64,000 bases of DNA from Monoplex corrugatus (GCA_030674185.1 JAPXFY010000022.1:45851398-45915397); one strand, 5' to 3'; positions 12,501-24,432 are shown, numbered from the stretch's first letter. Made by a program: numbers and translations. The notes: generated from the sequence alone by a model not told the origin.

Positions 12501-12825
12501 ATCTTCTTGTGGCTGCCTCCATCAAGACTGTCTCGTTTGTTTTCTTTGCTGTCCATGGAACTCTGCACATTCTTCTTAGCTAATTTAGAAACCACATCTC
12601 GTCTGCCTCAATGAATCTTGTTCTGGCTTTGCTTGTTGACTGTCCACGCCTCACAACCGTATAACATTGTCGGTTCTATAATTATAACATTCAAGATCTC
12701 TCTTCCTGATGTCAATTGCTTGGCATTTGTTGGCAAGAATACTTTTCATCTTCTTGAATGCTGTTTTGGCTTGAACGATTCTGCTGGCTATTTCTGATTA
12801 CCGTTTGTCAATCAGGTGAAAAACT
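12497..12825 (-). pseudogene. non-LTR retrotransposon reverse transcriptase C-terminal fragment
   Basis: Read on the minus strand this matches the better preserved copies at 31018-31785 and 42011-42535 (regions coding [28 protein letters not shown]). Several small insertions (for example near 12582, 12613 and 12681) break the frame. It is a dead 5'- and 3'-truncated copy. Confidence 0.85.
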
Positions 12826-13029
12826 CCTGGGTGGGGGGGGGGGGGGGATTAAGAAATTATGTCATGAACACGTTTTTTGTTTTGTATTGTTTTGTTTTTA
12901 TTTTAGGATCATTGCCACTCAGGGAGGTTATGCTCACTTTTTTTTTGTCCGATTTTCTACGCCACTTTAAAGGCCACAGAAGCTGAAACAGTTTTTATTA
13001 TGCGATAATGATGATGTCGATGTGGATGA

Positions 13030-13374
13030 TAATCATGATGCTGTAGAGTTTTATCTAGGATTGAGACTGCGTGACAGGGTTGTGCTGCACGCTTACTATC
13101 ATATATCCTGGCGTTAACCAGACCCGAGAGATACAGACACCTGTGGTGTTGGTCAGAAGATTTGAGCAACACCCTGAATGACGCATTCGCGAAGTGTATG
13201 AGACTCGACTGTGTGGTCCCAGTCTTCCCAATGAGCCCATAGCACGCCCAACTCTGGGTAGGAGCCGGTTAGAGCCGAAAAATCCAACAATGATTTTTGA
13301 AGTTACTGATGAGGATTCGAACCACAATCTTCCAGTCGGTAGTCCGTTGCGTTAACCAACTACACCACGGGGTG
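13030..13374 (-). mobile_element. tRNA-derived SINE, family A, copy 1
   Basis: On the minus strand the 5' end (13374 downwards) reads GTGGTGTAGTTGGTTAACGC, then GGACTACCGACTGGAAG and TGTGGTTCGAATCC. These are A- and B-box-like promoter words in tRNA arrangement. A 250-bp body shared with 28298-28620 follows (GGGAAGACTGGGA, CAGTCGAGTCTCAT, CTGTCACGCAGTCTCAAT). Not a functional tRNA gene, because the acceptor stem is not closed. Confidence 0.8.
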
Positions 13375-13492
13375 AAAAATCATGTAAGTGGTGAGAAATT
13401 CAATCCTGATAATCTTCTCTTCTTCACATACACTGACACCTTGCCTACTTTCCAGTCAACACAGTCAGCACGTAACCCCAAAAATCTCTGTT

Positions 13493-13885
13493 TAACCCTT
13501 TGACTCCCTCACCCTATCCACCAGCATCTTGCATCGTCAACCGTAGTAGGAAAGTGAAAACTTAACTCTTTGACTCCCTCACCCTATCCACCAGCTTCCT
13601 GTTTAACCCCCTGACTCCCGGGAAGCCGTCGATAGGCTGAGAGAGTCACAGAGTTAAGTTTTTACTGTAAGTAGGTTACCATTGAGGACTGCAATGTCGA
13701 CAGTGGCATATTGGACTGTTTAACCTTTTAACTCCCCCACTCTATATCAACTACTAGCATTCTGCATCGTCAGCAGTGATAGCAAAGCAGAAACTTAACG
13801 CTTTGGCTCATTCACCCTCTACACTAGCTTCCAGCTGGAGGCTGGTAGATAGGGTGAGGGATTCAGCGGGTTAAAATTTTGCAGT
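13493..13885. mobile_element. TTAA foldback elements, degenerate cluster
   Basis: Contains several TTAACCCTTTGACTCC-type starts (13494, 13563, 13601, 13720, 13796) and the inverted form at 13640-13660 and 13845-13875. They are partial palindromic cores with diverged 70-bp units. Confidence 0.75.
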
Positions 13886-13892
13886 TGGTGGA

Positions 13893-14075
13893 TCAACAGG
13901 AAAGCTGGAGAGAAAAAGAACACCAGGTAGACCCAGGGAGAAAATATTGGACAGGTTTTGCAGGGTGGCTGAGGACAGAGAGGGTGGAAGACGTGCTTGC
14001 GGCGATAAGAGATATAGGCATATGGAGGGCCATGATGGCCAACGCCATGCGGCAGGCAGGGCACATGATGATGAT
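13893..14075 (+). pseudogene. 3' end of non-LTR retrotransposon ORF, (GAT)n tail
   Basis: Encodes the last part of the reverse transcriptase protein (words like PGRPREKI, REDRVEDVLAA and RAMMANAM are discernible). It ends at 14066-14081 in ATGATGATGATG, the same tail as the other copies. It abuts TTAA-element sequence on both sides (13880 and 14082-14117). Confidence 0.75.
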
Positions 14076-14119
14076 GATGAGTTGGTGGATAGGGTTAGGG
14101 GAGTCAAAGGGTTAAATTC

Positions 14120-14530
14120 CTATCAAACGAGGTGTCAAAGTGCCCGGATGCTTTCTGCAATACACGCTGCAGTATTATAACACCAACCGATAAGAAACAA
14201 ATCCGGATTATGGATAGTTGTGTCGAAGGTCCCGTAATGTCTGCATGGGCTCAACATGGAGTCAGCATGGAGTGGTTTTACATGGCTTAGTGGTTACCTA
14301 TTACCACCTTCCCACGAAGTCAGAATTCCCAGATCATATTTCTGAATTGAAATGGGATTTTTCTCCCCTCCCCCTTCTCTTCCCTCCATCCCCCCCCCCC
14401 CCTCCTACTCCTGCCACTAGATCTTCACCAGGGATCAGGCAGATATCCTTCCGCATGAGGCGATAAACCATGGTTGAGAAATTGTACTTTTCTGAAGTTT
14501 GGAAAGTAAGTAGGAAAGGTGGTATGGTAT
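14120..14530. other. low-copy sequence, no gene seen
   Basis: Contains a C-run near 14391-14402 and ordinary composition otherwise. No splice-framed open frame or RNA motif is visible. Confidence 0.5.
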
Positions 14531-14533
14531 AGA

Positions 14534-14590
<57 letters not shown>

Positions 14591-14704
14591 TGTTGTGTTG
14601 TGTATGTGCTTTGTGGTTGGTAGCTCGTGTTGTTCTTGTTAAGGTAATGTTGGTGTGTGTGGTGTGTGTGTGTTGTATGGTGTGTGTGTGTATGTGTGTG
14701 TTGT

Positions 14705-14739
<35 letters not shown>

Positions 14740-14890
14740 TTGGTAGCATCTGTGTCTCGTTCTTGTTAAGGTAATGTTGGTGTGTGTGTGTGTGTGTGTG
14801 TGTGTTGTATGGTGTGTGTATGTGTGTGTGTGTGTGGTGTTGGTAGGCATCTGTGTCTCGTTCTTGTTAAGGTAATGTTGATGTGTGTGG
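14530..14890. repeat. (GT)n array with a repeated non-GT insert
   Basis: The insert GGTTGGTAGC followed by a TGTTCTTGTTAAGGTAATGT-like piece occurs three times (about 14616, 14739, 14837) between GT tracts, so the array is a tandem of about 100-125 bp. Confidence 0.85.
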
Positions 14891-15175
14891 CAGTGAAGCA
14901 AATATATAATGTCTATTCACCTGTTGATGCTGCAGTACAGCAGTTTAAGTTTCCCCAAGATGACGTCTCTGCGCTCGGAATAAAGTCCCATATGCGCTGA
15001 CTCCACAGATGTCGTGTGATAGAGAAGATCCAAAATGATCATGACATAATCTATATATATGTTTGATGTGTGTGTTCATTCCCAAATAAACAGTCCCCTG
15101 AGGAAGGCCACTGGCCGAAGTACTGGGCTCAAAACTCTAGTTTGTTGTCTTGTTTCTTTGGTTTATCCACAATAT
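14890..15175. other. low-copy sequence, possible retroelement end
   Basis: The sequence CCTGAGGAAGGCCACTGGCC near 15098 resembles the CTGARGAAGSC word often found near the ends of retroelements, but nothing else supports this. No gene. Confidence 0.3.
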
Positions 15176-15274
15176 AGATATATAGATGGATAGATGATAG
15201 ATAGTAATAGATAGATAGATAGATAGATAGAGAAATAGATAGATAGGTAGTTAGATAGATAGATAGATAGATAG

Positions 15275-15312
<38 letters not shown>
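15175..15312. repeat. (GATA)n and (GT)n microsatellite
   Basis: ATAGATAGATAG with small changes from 15175 to 15275, then pure GT. Confidence 0.95.
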
Positions 15313-15313
<1 letters not shown>

Positions 15314-15444
15314 TGTACATATATATTTTAACCTTCAGGCACCTCTTCCCGGAAGATAGTGCGTTGCCATAGTGAAGTGCGACCCTATCTTTTTTTTTTC
15401 ACTGTACATGTGTTTATTTGTATGTATTACCATTTCCGACTCTT

Positions 15445-18010
15445 GTATGAGTGTCTCTGTATATGTGTGTATGTCTGAATGTGTCTGTGTATATGTGTGT
15501 ATGTCTGAATGTGTCTGTGTATATGTGTGTATGTCTGAATGTGTCTGTGTATATGTGTGTATGTCTGAATGTGTCTGTGTATGTGTGTGTATATCTTTGA
15601 ATGTGTCTGTGTATATGTGTGTATGTCTGAATGTGTCTGTGTATATGTGTGTATATCTTTGAATGTGTCTGTGTATATGTATGTCATTTGAATGTGTCTG
15701 TGCATAAGTGTGTATGTCTTTGAATGTGTCTGTGTATGTGTGTGTATGTCTGAATGTGTCTGTGTATAGTGTTATGTCTGAATGTTTGTGTATATGTATG
15801 TCTGAAGTGTCTGTGTATTGTATGTCTTTGAATGTGTTGTGTATAGTGTGTGATACTTTGAATGTGTCTGTGTATATGTGTGTATGTCTTGAATGTGTCT
15901 GTGTATATGTATGTCTGAATGTGTCTGTGTATATGTGTGATGTCTTTGAATGTGTCTGTGTATATGTGTGTATGTCTGAATGTGTCTGTGTATATGTGTG
16001 TATGTCTTTGAATGTGTCTGTGTATATGTATGTACTTTGAATGTGTCTGTGTATATGTGTGTATGTCTTTGAATGTGTCTGTGTATAGTAGTCTTGAATG
16101 TGTTTGTGTATATGGTATTCTTTGAATGTGTCTGTGTATATGTATGTCTTGAATGTGTCTGTGTATATGTGTGTATGTCTTTGAATGTGTCTGTGTATAA
16201 ATGTTATGTCTTTGAATGTGTTGTGTTGTTATGTCTTTGAATGTGTCTGTGTATATGTATGTCTTGAATGTGTCTGTGAAGTGTGTGTATGTCTTGAATG
16301 TGTCTGTGTATATGTATGTCTTTGAATGTGTCTGTGTATAGTGTGTATGTCTTTGAATGTGTCTGTGTATATGTATGTCTTTGAATGTGTCTGTGTATAT
16401 GTGTGATGTCTTTGAATGTGTCTGTGTATATGTGTGTATGTCTTTGAATGTGTCTGTGTATATGTGTATGTCTTTGAATGTGTCTGTGTATAGTGTGTAT
16501 GTTCTGAATGTGTCTGTGTATATGTGTGTATGTCTTTGAATGTGTCTGTGTATATGTGTGTATGTCTTTGAATGTGTCTGTGTATATGTCTGAATGTCTG
16601 TGTATATGTGTGTATGTCTTGAATGTGTCTGTGTATAATGTGTGTATGTCTTTGAATGTGTCTGTGTATAAGTGTGTATGTCTGAATGTGTCTGTGTATA
16701 TGTGTGTATGTCTTTGAATGTGTCTGTGTATATGTGTGTATGTCTGAATGTGTCTGTGTAAAGTGTGTATGTCTTTGAATGTGTCTGTGTATATGTGTGT
16801 ATGTCTTTGAATGTGTCTGTGTATATGTGTGTATGTCTGAATGTGTCTGTGTATATGTGTGTATGTCTGAATGTGTCTGTGTATAAGTGTGTATGTCTGA
16901 ATGTGTCTGTGTATATGTATATCTTTGAATGTGTTTGTGTATATGTGTGTATGTCTTGTAATGTGTCTGTGTATATGTGTTATGTTTTGATGTGTCTGTA
17001 TAGTCTGAATGTGTCTGTATAATGTGTGTATGTCTGAATGTGTCTGTGTATATGTGTATGTCTTTGAATGTGTCTGTGTATAGTGTGTATGTCTGAATGT
17101 GTCTGTGTATATGTGTGTATGTCTTGAATGTGTCTGTGTATATGTGTGTATGTCTGAATGTGTCTGTGTATATGTATGTCTTTGAATGTGTCTGTGTATA
17201 TGTGTGTATGTCTTTGAATGTGTCTGTGTATATGTGTGTATGTCTGAATGTGTCTGTGTATATGTTGTATGTCTGAATGTGTCTGTGTATAAGTGTGTAT
17301 GTCTGAATGTGTCTGTGTATATGTATATCTTGAATGTGTTTGTGTATATGTGTGTATGTCTTTGAATGTGTCTGTGTATATGTGTGTATGTCTTGAATGT
17401 GTCTGTGTATATTGTATGTCTTTGAATGTGTCTGTGTATATGTGTGTATGTCTGAATGTGTCTGTGTATATGTATGTCTGAATGTGTTGTGTATATGTTG
17501 TATGTCTTTGAATGTGTCTGTGTATATGTGTGTATGTCTGAATGTGTCTGTGTAATGTAGTCTTTGAATGTGTCTGTGTATATGTATGTCTTTGAATGTG
17601 TTTGTGTATATGTGTGTATGTCTTTGAATGTGTCTGTGTATATGTATGTCTGAATGTGTCTGTGTATATGTATGTCTGAATGTGTCTGTGTATATGTATG
17701 TCTGAATGTGTCTGTGTATATGTATGTCTGAATGTGTCTGTGTATAGTGTATGTCTTTGAATGTGTCTGTGTATATGTGTGTATGTCTTTGAATGTGTCT
17801 GTGTATAAGTGTGTTGTCTTTGAATGTGTCTGTGTATATGTGTCTTTGAATGTGTCTGTGTATATGTATGTCTTTGAATGTGTCTGTGTATATGTGTGTA
17901 TGTCTTTGAATGTGTCTGTGTATATGTATGTCTTTGAATGTGTCTGTGTATAAGTGTGTATGTCTTTGAATGTGTCTGTGTATATGTGTGTATGTCTTTG
18001 AATGTGTTCG
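15445..18010. repeat. 30/32-bp minisatellite (GAATGTGTCTGTGTATATGT)
   Basis: About 80 copies in two length classes (with or without TT before GAATG), with many single-base length changes. A 667-codon open frame on the minus strand is only the translation of the 30-bp unit. Confidence 0.97.
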
Positions 18011-18350
18011 TGAAGGAGGTGAGACAGTCGGTAATCCGTTGAGGTGGAGGTGGATAACAGTTTTGGTCAAGAACCACGCGCCTAACTGGCTGAGTGTACT
18101 CTGGCTCTTTATCCTCTGTGTTTGTGTGTGTGTGCGTGTGTGTATCTGTGATGAAGACTCTGTTGTTCTGGATTCTTCTTTGTGACTATTTCCCTTGTAC
18201 TTTTTTTCAGTTGTATGTATAACCAGTAGCACCTTTCATCGTTCTTTTTTTTTTTTCTTTTTTCTTTTCTATTCTTTTCTATTCTCTCCCCCTTCCCCTT
18301 TCGGCCCTTCGTGTTTTCCAAAACAAGTGCGACTGCCCGCGCCCAAGCAA

Positions 18351-18675
18351 ACAGGAACCAGAAGAGCAAGAAAACCAATGCAAGCGCGTATTCAACACAA
18401 GACAAGACGAGCGCAAATTTTCGGCCAACCGGCCTTTGTCAAGCGCGAACGCACGGTCACAAACAGACCACAAACACCTAACAACGGATAATAAAAAGAG
18501 GACTAAAAACTTCCCTGCTGCCTCGTCCAGTGGATAAAAAGGAACCATTTGGTGTTTGTGGTCTGTTTGTGACCCGTGCGTTCGCGCTTGACAAAGGCCG
18601 GTTGGCCGAAAATTTGTGCTTGTCTTGTCTTGTCTTGTTTTGTTTAATGGTTTTCTTGTTCTTCTGGTTCCTTCG
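18351..18675. mobile_element. foldback element with arms of about 125 bp
   Basis: The left arm (18351-18475) and right arm (18551-18675) are inverted copies with roughly 90% match by eye. Both contain TTTTCGGCCAACCGGCCTTT and TCAAGCGCGAACGCACGG (or the reverse). The spacer is about 75 bp. It lies 0.7 kb upstream of the first visible exon. The left flank (18318-18363) has a relative at 36991-37037. Confidence 0.85.
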
Positions 18676-18779
18676 TGTTTTGTTATTGTTTGTTGTTACT
18701 TGTTTAAAATTTGAAAGTATTGTGCTGTTGCAAAATGCAACGAACATTCTTTTTTGTCGTGGACCATTTGTGCTATTTG

Positions 18780-18990
18780 TCTGTGTGTGTGTGTGTGTGT
18801 GTGCGTGTGTGTATGTGTGTATTGTGTGTCTGTCTGTCTGTGTTGTGTGTCTATCTTTGTGTGTGTGTGTTTGTCTGTGTGTGTGTGTTGTGTGTCTTTG
18901 TGTGTGTTTGTCTGTCTGTCATTCAATCTGTTTCTGTGTATATGTTGTGTGTCTGTGTTTGTTGGTGTCTTTGTCTGTGTGTCTGGGCGT
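18780..18990. repeat. (GT)n with GTCTGTCT variants
   Basis: Simple repeat. The remainder up to the acceptor at 19383 is T-rich intron-like sequence with (ATT)n at 19295-19330. Confidence 0.9.
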
Positions 18991-19383
18991 GCGCACATTT
19001 GCAAATTGCTATGTTGTATATGAAGATTTGAATTCATGTGGGGTTTTTTTTTTTTTTTTTTTGTTTTTTAGCTCTTTTCATTTTTTCTTCTTTTTTTCCT
19101 AACTGCTATTTCGTTTCATGTTTTGTCAGTCAGTGTTCTCTTTAACTGGCTTGAAAATTGTAATAATATTCTGTTTCTGTAAAAATGCACTAAGCATGCT
19201 TTTGACATGGACTGTTTACTTTACAGAAGTGGTATTGTTGTGTATTTATTTGTCACTATTGTTGTTATTGTTGTTGCTGCTGATGTTTTCATTGTTATTA
19301 TTATTATTATTGTCATCATCATTATATTATTATGTACATGAAATTGTTGTTATACTTACATGTGGATTGTATGTATGTTGCAG

Positions 19384-21168
19384 AGTCAGATGAGTTGCCC
19401 ACCATAGTACCTCCCAAACGCCGGCGCCAGCAGAGCCACAGTCAGCGAGGCAGCAAATCAGCAGCAGGAGCCGTGGAGAAGGCGGCATCGGCTGCCGCGG
19501 CCTTGGAAGTCAAGCGAGCCATGCAGGAATCCTTGGTGGACGGTGCGGAGCGCATCATGCGAGAGTTCCCCAGACACAACTGGCTGGAGAACAAGATCCT
19601 GCAGAAGAATACCTACAATCCTGCCCACCCGTCCACCCCCGTCACCACGGATGGTGCTGACCCCAAGGGGCCCGTTCCCTTAAGGGCAGGCAAGAGGCTG
19701 CAGTCGGCTAACGCCTCCCCTCCGGAGAGTAACCGGAAAAGCGATTACCACGGTTTGCCCGTGCCGAGGTTAAACAGCATGTCAGCACGTGCCACCAGCC
19801 CCAGTGGGAACAAGGGTCAAGGTCAGACGGCGGTGGCTGGGGATAACAGGACTTGCGTGTCGGCGGCCATCCCCGCTGCTGGGCGTAGCGCTCATTCGGC
19901 CACCGACAGCGTCACCGTCACTTCACAGTCGGTGGGTGAGGTGGCCAGCTGTGCGGTCACACAGTCATCTCCCCCAATGGCTGTGGCCAGGACCGGCTCG
20001 GCACGTTCTCCAGGCGTCTTTCCACCCAAAACGGGCGGACTGATGTTCGAGCATCGTGTGAGCTCAGACGGGGTGAAGGGCGCGGACCGAACGTGTGGTG
20101 GCGTCGTGTCTGCTGAAGGCCACAGCCCGGAGATGTTGGTGAGGAGGCCGACCAGCACCTGTGCCACAATCAGCAGACCCTGTGCACAAGCTGTGGTGGC
20201 TCCCGCCATGGCGTCCCAGGTCAGCATGACGGGGCCAGTCCTGGTTCCCGTCTCCTTTGCTGTGCGGTCCCCGCAGATCCCCGTCATCCCGCTCGTGCCT
20301 CACATGACCCAGCTGACCAAAGTGCCTATCGTCAGCCCCGTGTCTTACTTTACCAGCACCAGCAACGCCAAACGCTTTGTGCCCATCCAGCCCAGGATCA
20401 CTCCTCAAACCTCATCTCTCCCCCAGCCATGGCCTTCTGTGAAAACGCCAGCGTACCCTCGGGGCTCCTGGTCAGCGAGCCTGACGTTACTTCCCCGCCA
20501 GACCCTGGAAGCCGGAACTCCCCAGCCGACCTGTCGCCTGGGAGACTGCATATCGACATCAGGGAGATCTCCCCGCTTCCTGAAGAGAACGTCACTCCGA
20601 CCTCCGCCTCCTCACAACCCAGTGAGAGTGAGGGCCAGAATCCCAGTAAGGCAGGACTTCCCCACACCATCAGTGGTCCAGGCTTGGGCGTATTTTCAAC
20701 AGTGAGGTCCTCACTGAAAAATGGGGATGGAAACGTGTCTGCCGTGCCAATGGAAACCCAGAATGTTGGCAGAGTACCGCATGTTCACACGGACTCAGGT
20801 TCCAGAAATGCTAGCAGTTTGAGTGTCAACATGGACTCGAGTTCAGGACGTGCTCACTCAGGTGAAGCGACGAAGCACGGCGTTCCAGTGGACTGGAATA
20901 AGGATGACGCCAGAAACACGCATGTCCGTACAGGTACAAATTCAGGACGTACCGGCAACTCTTTGCCCACCCCCATGCTGCGCTCTAAGAGCAGTAGTTC
21001 TCTGCTGGGAGCTGGGCGTGAGGACGAGGCAGGACAGGGCAGAGAGGGAGTGAGGAAGGCCGGGGACTCGGCCTCAGCTAGCGGCCGGAGGAAGAGCTGG
21101 GAGCTGATTCACAAGGATGTGTTTGAGGATGACGAGGTGGAGGTCACGCTTATAGAGATAGGGTCAAG
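19384..21168 (+). CDS. MYND-finger protein gene, first visible coding exon (internal exon, partial gene)
   Basis: Large coding exon of a spliced gene whose start lies upstream of it. It opens after the acceptor TGTATGTTGCAG, needing one base from an unseen exon, and closes at the donor AAG|GTGAGG (phase 2). GC and codon use stand out sharply from the flanking microsatellites. Near the start is a basic, NLS-like cluster PPKRRRQQ (about 19409-19432). An Ala-rich, probably helical stretch follows, then FPRHNWLENKILQKN (19566-19610), the segment that looks most constrained. The rest is Ser/Pro/Thr/Val-rich and probably disordered, ending in acidic FEDDEVEVTLIEIGSR. The frame used from 19384 to about 20420 differs from the frame used from about 20411 to 21168. 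One extra C in the run at 20420-20424 would join them, so I suspect an assembly indel. An ATG in good context at 20429 is an alternative. No catalytic domain is seen; a nuclear role is inferred from the NLS-like cluster and the linked exons. Confidence 0.85.
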
Positions 21169-21239
21169 GTGAGGGACGTATCCTGGTTCGTTGTTGCGTG
21201 TGGAGAATTGCTGTTACCTGTCCTGTATTGTTGTTCTTG

Positions 21240-21470
21240 TTCTCTTCTTCTTCTCTTCTTCTTCTTCTTCTTCTTCTTCTTCTTCTTTTTTCTTCTTCCT
21301 CTTCTTTTTCTTCTTCTTCTTCTTCTTTTTGTTCTTCTTCTTCTTCTTCTTCCTAGTATTATTATTATTATGATAATTATTATTATTGTTATTATTATTA
21401 TTATTGGTTGTTATTGTCATTATCATTTTTTTCTGTTATTATTGTTGGTATTATCATTATTATCCAAACT
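21240..21470. repeat. (TTC)n then (ATT)n trinucleotide tracts
   Basis: TTC units at 21240-21353, then ATT/ATG units to about 21455, in the intron after the first exon. Confidence 0.95.
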
Positions 21471-21789
21471 CATTTTTTGGACTCATTGTCCATTACACAT
21501 AATCAGACAGTTTAGTGAAGCACGGAAAATACAAGTATGTACACATGTACGCTGCGCGTGTGTGTACGTGTGTGTGAGTGCGTATGTGCATGTGTGCCTG
21601 TGTATTAAAAGTACAGGCATTGTGAGCATGATAAAATAAACGGTTGGAGTTGTAGACAGCTTGTCACATGCATTGAATGGTGTTTGTGTTGGCAGCCCAT
21701 GAAAATGTCATTATCAAGATATGCATGTGTCTAAGTGTGGCAATGTTTTGGGGAAGTGACACTTGATATTGTGCAGGCTGGTCGGCTCA

Positions 21790-22150
21790 CTTGTGTGTGT
21801 GTGTCTGTGTCTGTGTGTGTTTGTGTGTGTCTGTGTGTTTGACGGGCATGCATGCTAGGTGTAGATATGTCTCTGTGTGTCTGCGTGTGTGTGTGTGTGT
21901 TTGTGCGTGTGTTTGTTTGTGTGTTTGACGGGCGAGCACATGCTGGTTAGCTTATGTGTGTGTATGTGTCTGTGTGTTTGACGGGCATGCATGCTAGGTG
22001 TATATATGTCTCTGTGTGTGTCTGCGTGTGTGTGTGTGTGTCTGTGTTTGACGGGCGCGCATACTGGTTGGCTCACGTGTATGTGCGTGTGTATGTATTT
22101 GTGTGTGTCTGTGTATCTGAGTGTGTCCATGTCTTCCTTCTCTCTGTGTC
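21790..22150. repeat. (GT)n with repeated TTTGACGGGC insert
   Basis: TGTTTGACGGGCRNGCAYRC recurs at about 21837, 21923, 21976 and 22047 between GT tracts, a tandem with a unit of 50-90 bp. The stretch 22160-22400 is ordinary intron sequence. Confidence 0.85.
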
Positions 22151-22419
22151 GTTTTGAGTGTAAGTGTGTGTGTGTGTGGGGGGGGGGGGTGAGTGGGGTT
22201 ATTAAATGCCTTTAGACTAGCTATTGGCCAGGTTTTTTTTTCTCTGAAGAAACCATCTTTTAAACGTGGTTTGGCGTTGATTGTGACAGGTGGAAAAAAA
22301 AAAGACCAAGTATTTTATTGCAAGAAAGAAGCATTCTGTGCCTGAAAGTGTTAAGAAAAGCGATACGTGATATCTTAGTAAACTTGTGTATTAGTTGGTT
22401 TGTCACGCAAGCATGCTAG

Positions 22420-22429
22420 CGTGTGTATG

Positions 22430-22460
<31 letters not shown>

Positions 22461-22900
22461 TTGTTTGTGTGTGTGTGTGTGTGTGTTCTCATATACTTTT
22501 TCGTGTATGTGTGTAGACATGCGCGTATGTGTGTAATGTATGTGTGTATATTTGTATGTATATATGCATGTATGTATGTGTGTAGGTAGGTAGGTAGGTA
22601 TGTGTGTATGTATGATTGTATGTATGTGTGTATGTATGTGTGTGTGTATGTATGTGTGTATGTATGTATGTATGTATGTATGTGTGTATGTATTATGTAT
22701 GTGTGTATTATATACGAGCCCATATGTGTAAATACCTGTTTGCATGCACAAGCACGTTCAGAGAATGTATGTGTGTCATTGTTTTTGCGCGTGCGTGTGT
22801 GTGTATGAGTGTGTGTTGTGTGTGTGTGTGTGTGTGTGTCCGCACGCGTGCGCATCTGTACGTGAGTGTCGCACGTGTGTGTGTGTGTTCGTGCATGTGG
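22420..22900. repeat. (GT)n, (GTAT)n and (GTAG)n microsatellites
   Basis: GT to 22490, GTAT-rich 22530-22710, GT again 22790-22890. Confidence 0.95.
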
Positions 22901-22914
22901 ATGTGGTTGTACTT

Positions 22915-22924
22915 GTTGGTTGGT

Positions 22925-22967
<43 letters not shown>

Positions 22968-23280
22968 GTTGATTTGATTGATTTGGTTGGTCGGTTGGCT
23001 GGTTGGTTGATTTGATTGATTTGTTTGTTTGGTTGGTTGGTTGGTTTGTTTGGTTGGTTTGCTTGGTTGGTTGGTTGGTTGATTTGATTGATTTGGTTGG
23101 TTGGTTGATTTGATTGATTTGGTTGGATGGTTGGTTAGTTGGTTGGTCGGTTGGTTGGTTGATGGGAAGGTTGGTTGGTTGGCTGAGTGGTTGATTTGGT
23201 TGTTTGGTTGGATGGTTGGTCAGTTGGTTGTTGATTGATTTGGTTGGTTGGTTGGTTGGTGGATGGATGGGTAGGGTTTG
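22915..23280. repeat. (TTGC)n and (TTGG)n tetranucleotide tract
   Basis: GCTT repeats then GGTTGGTT with a recurring TTGATTTGATTGATTTGGTT block. A last piece of the same repeat lies at 23852-23934, beyond the CA array. Confidence 0.95.
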
Positions 23281-23444
23281 GGATATTTGGCTTGGCTGGT
23301 GGATTATAGACTGGAACACAAACAATTGCCTGTTTAAGTTTGGAGTGGTGATATTTTGGGGGACTGGATTAATGTGACTCATTTTGGAGTCATGACATGT
23401 CTTTTCTTTGCATGAAAATTGGGTTAGAGCAGTGGCAGGCAAGC

Positions 23445-23446
23445 AG

Positions 23447-23511
<65 letters not shown>

Positions 23512-23725
23512 ACACAACACACACACAACACACACACACACAACACAAACACACACACACATCACACACAAAACAACACACAGATCACACACACAATACA
23601 AACACACACACATAACACAAACACACACACACAACACAACACACACACACACACATACATACACAACACACACACACACAATACACACACCACACAACAA
23701 CACACACACACATCATACAACACAC

Positions 23726-23758
<33 letters not shown>

Positions 23759-23852
23759 CACACACACACACACACAACAACACACACACACAACCAACTC
23801 ACAAACACACACACACACACCAAACACACACACACACACAATACACACACAT
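23445..23852. repeat. (CA)n microsatellite, interrupted
   Basis: About 400 bp of CACA with AACA and ATCA interruptions. Confidence 0.95.
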
Positions 23853-23934
23853 TGATTTGGTTGGTTGGTTGGCTGGTTGGTTGGTTGATTTGATTGATTT
23901 GGTTGGTTGGTTGATTTGATTGATTTGGTTGGAT

Positions 23935-24432
23935 GAATTTTGAAATTAGCAAAACACCTAAGCGGTTCCCTGCCAGTAGAAGTATACAATCCTTTATGTA
24001 TAGGTGGAAACTTGATGCTTTCAAAACAAAATACACCAGGAATGTAGTGTGCCTGTGTGGAAAGAAGATTACACATAGTCATATTCTTTCATGCGTTCGA
24101 GTAAAACGACATATACCTACGTTATCAACGAAGACAGTTTCTGACATATTTGCCTCACCATCCTTAACATATGAATTTTTTTGTTAGCCTGTCAAAAAGT
24201 CCTATAGCGAATTATCTTTAACGCGCCATTACTTCTCATGTTCAGTGTTATGGTTAGCTAATTTTACTGTTTCAATCGTTAATTATGATAACGTCATTCG
24301 TGAATTTTTCTTTCTTGTCTTGTTTTTCTTGTTCATTTCTTTTTCCTGAAGATTAACCATTTCCAAGTGGGTTTGTTTGTTTTTTTGGGTCTAAAATCAC
24401 TTTAGTGAATAGACATTAAATCAAAGACCACC
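23935..24432 (+). pseudogene. C-terminal end of a second non-LTR retrotransposon, copy 1
   Basis: The open frame begins with MNFEISKTPKRFPASRSIQ and contains CLCGKKITHSHILSC. That C-x-CG-x7-H-x4-C pattern resembles the zinc-knuckle-like C-terminus of many Jockey/I/CR1-type elements (family knowledge). A 3' UTR follows with GATTAACCATTTCC and a small hairpin, TCACTTTAGTGA, then ATTAAATCAAAGACC, ending in a CA-rich tail. A second copy lies inverted at 39657-40200. Confidence 0.7.

Noticed and set aside
13300..13325. Hammerhead-ribozyme-like CTGATGAG followed by CGAA
   Set aside because: The connecting stem is too short, and the CGAA belongs to the SINE B-box region.
16229..18232. 667-codon open frame on the minus strand (Thr/His/Ile-rich)
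   Set aside because: It is the translation of the 30-bp minisatellite. The composition is fully explained by the repeat unit, and frame changes follow unit length.
20217..20426. Intron from CAG|GTCAGC to CCCCCAG to explain the frame change in the first exon
   Set aside because: Phases do not match, and the skipped sequence looks like good coding sequence; a C-run indel fits better.
22708..23709. 333-codon minus-strand frame
   Set aside because: Spans TTGG and CA microsatellites only.
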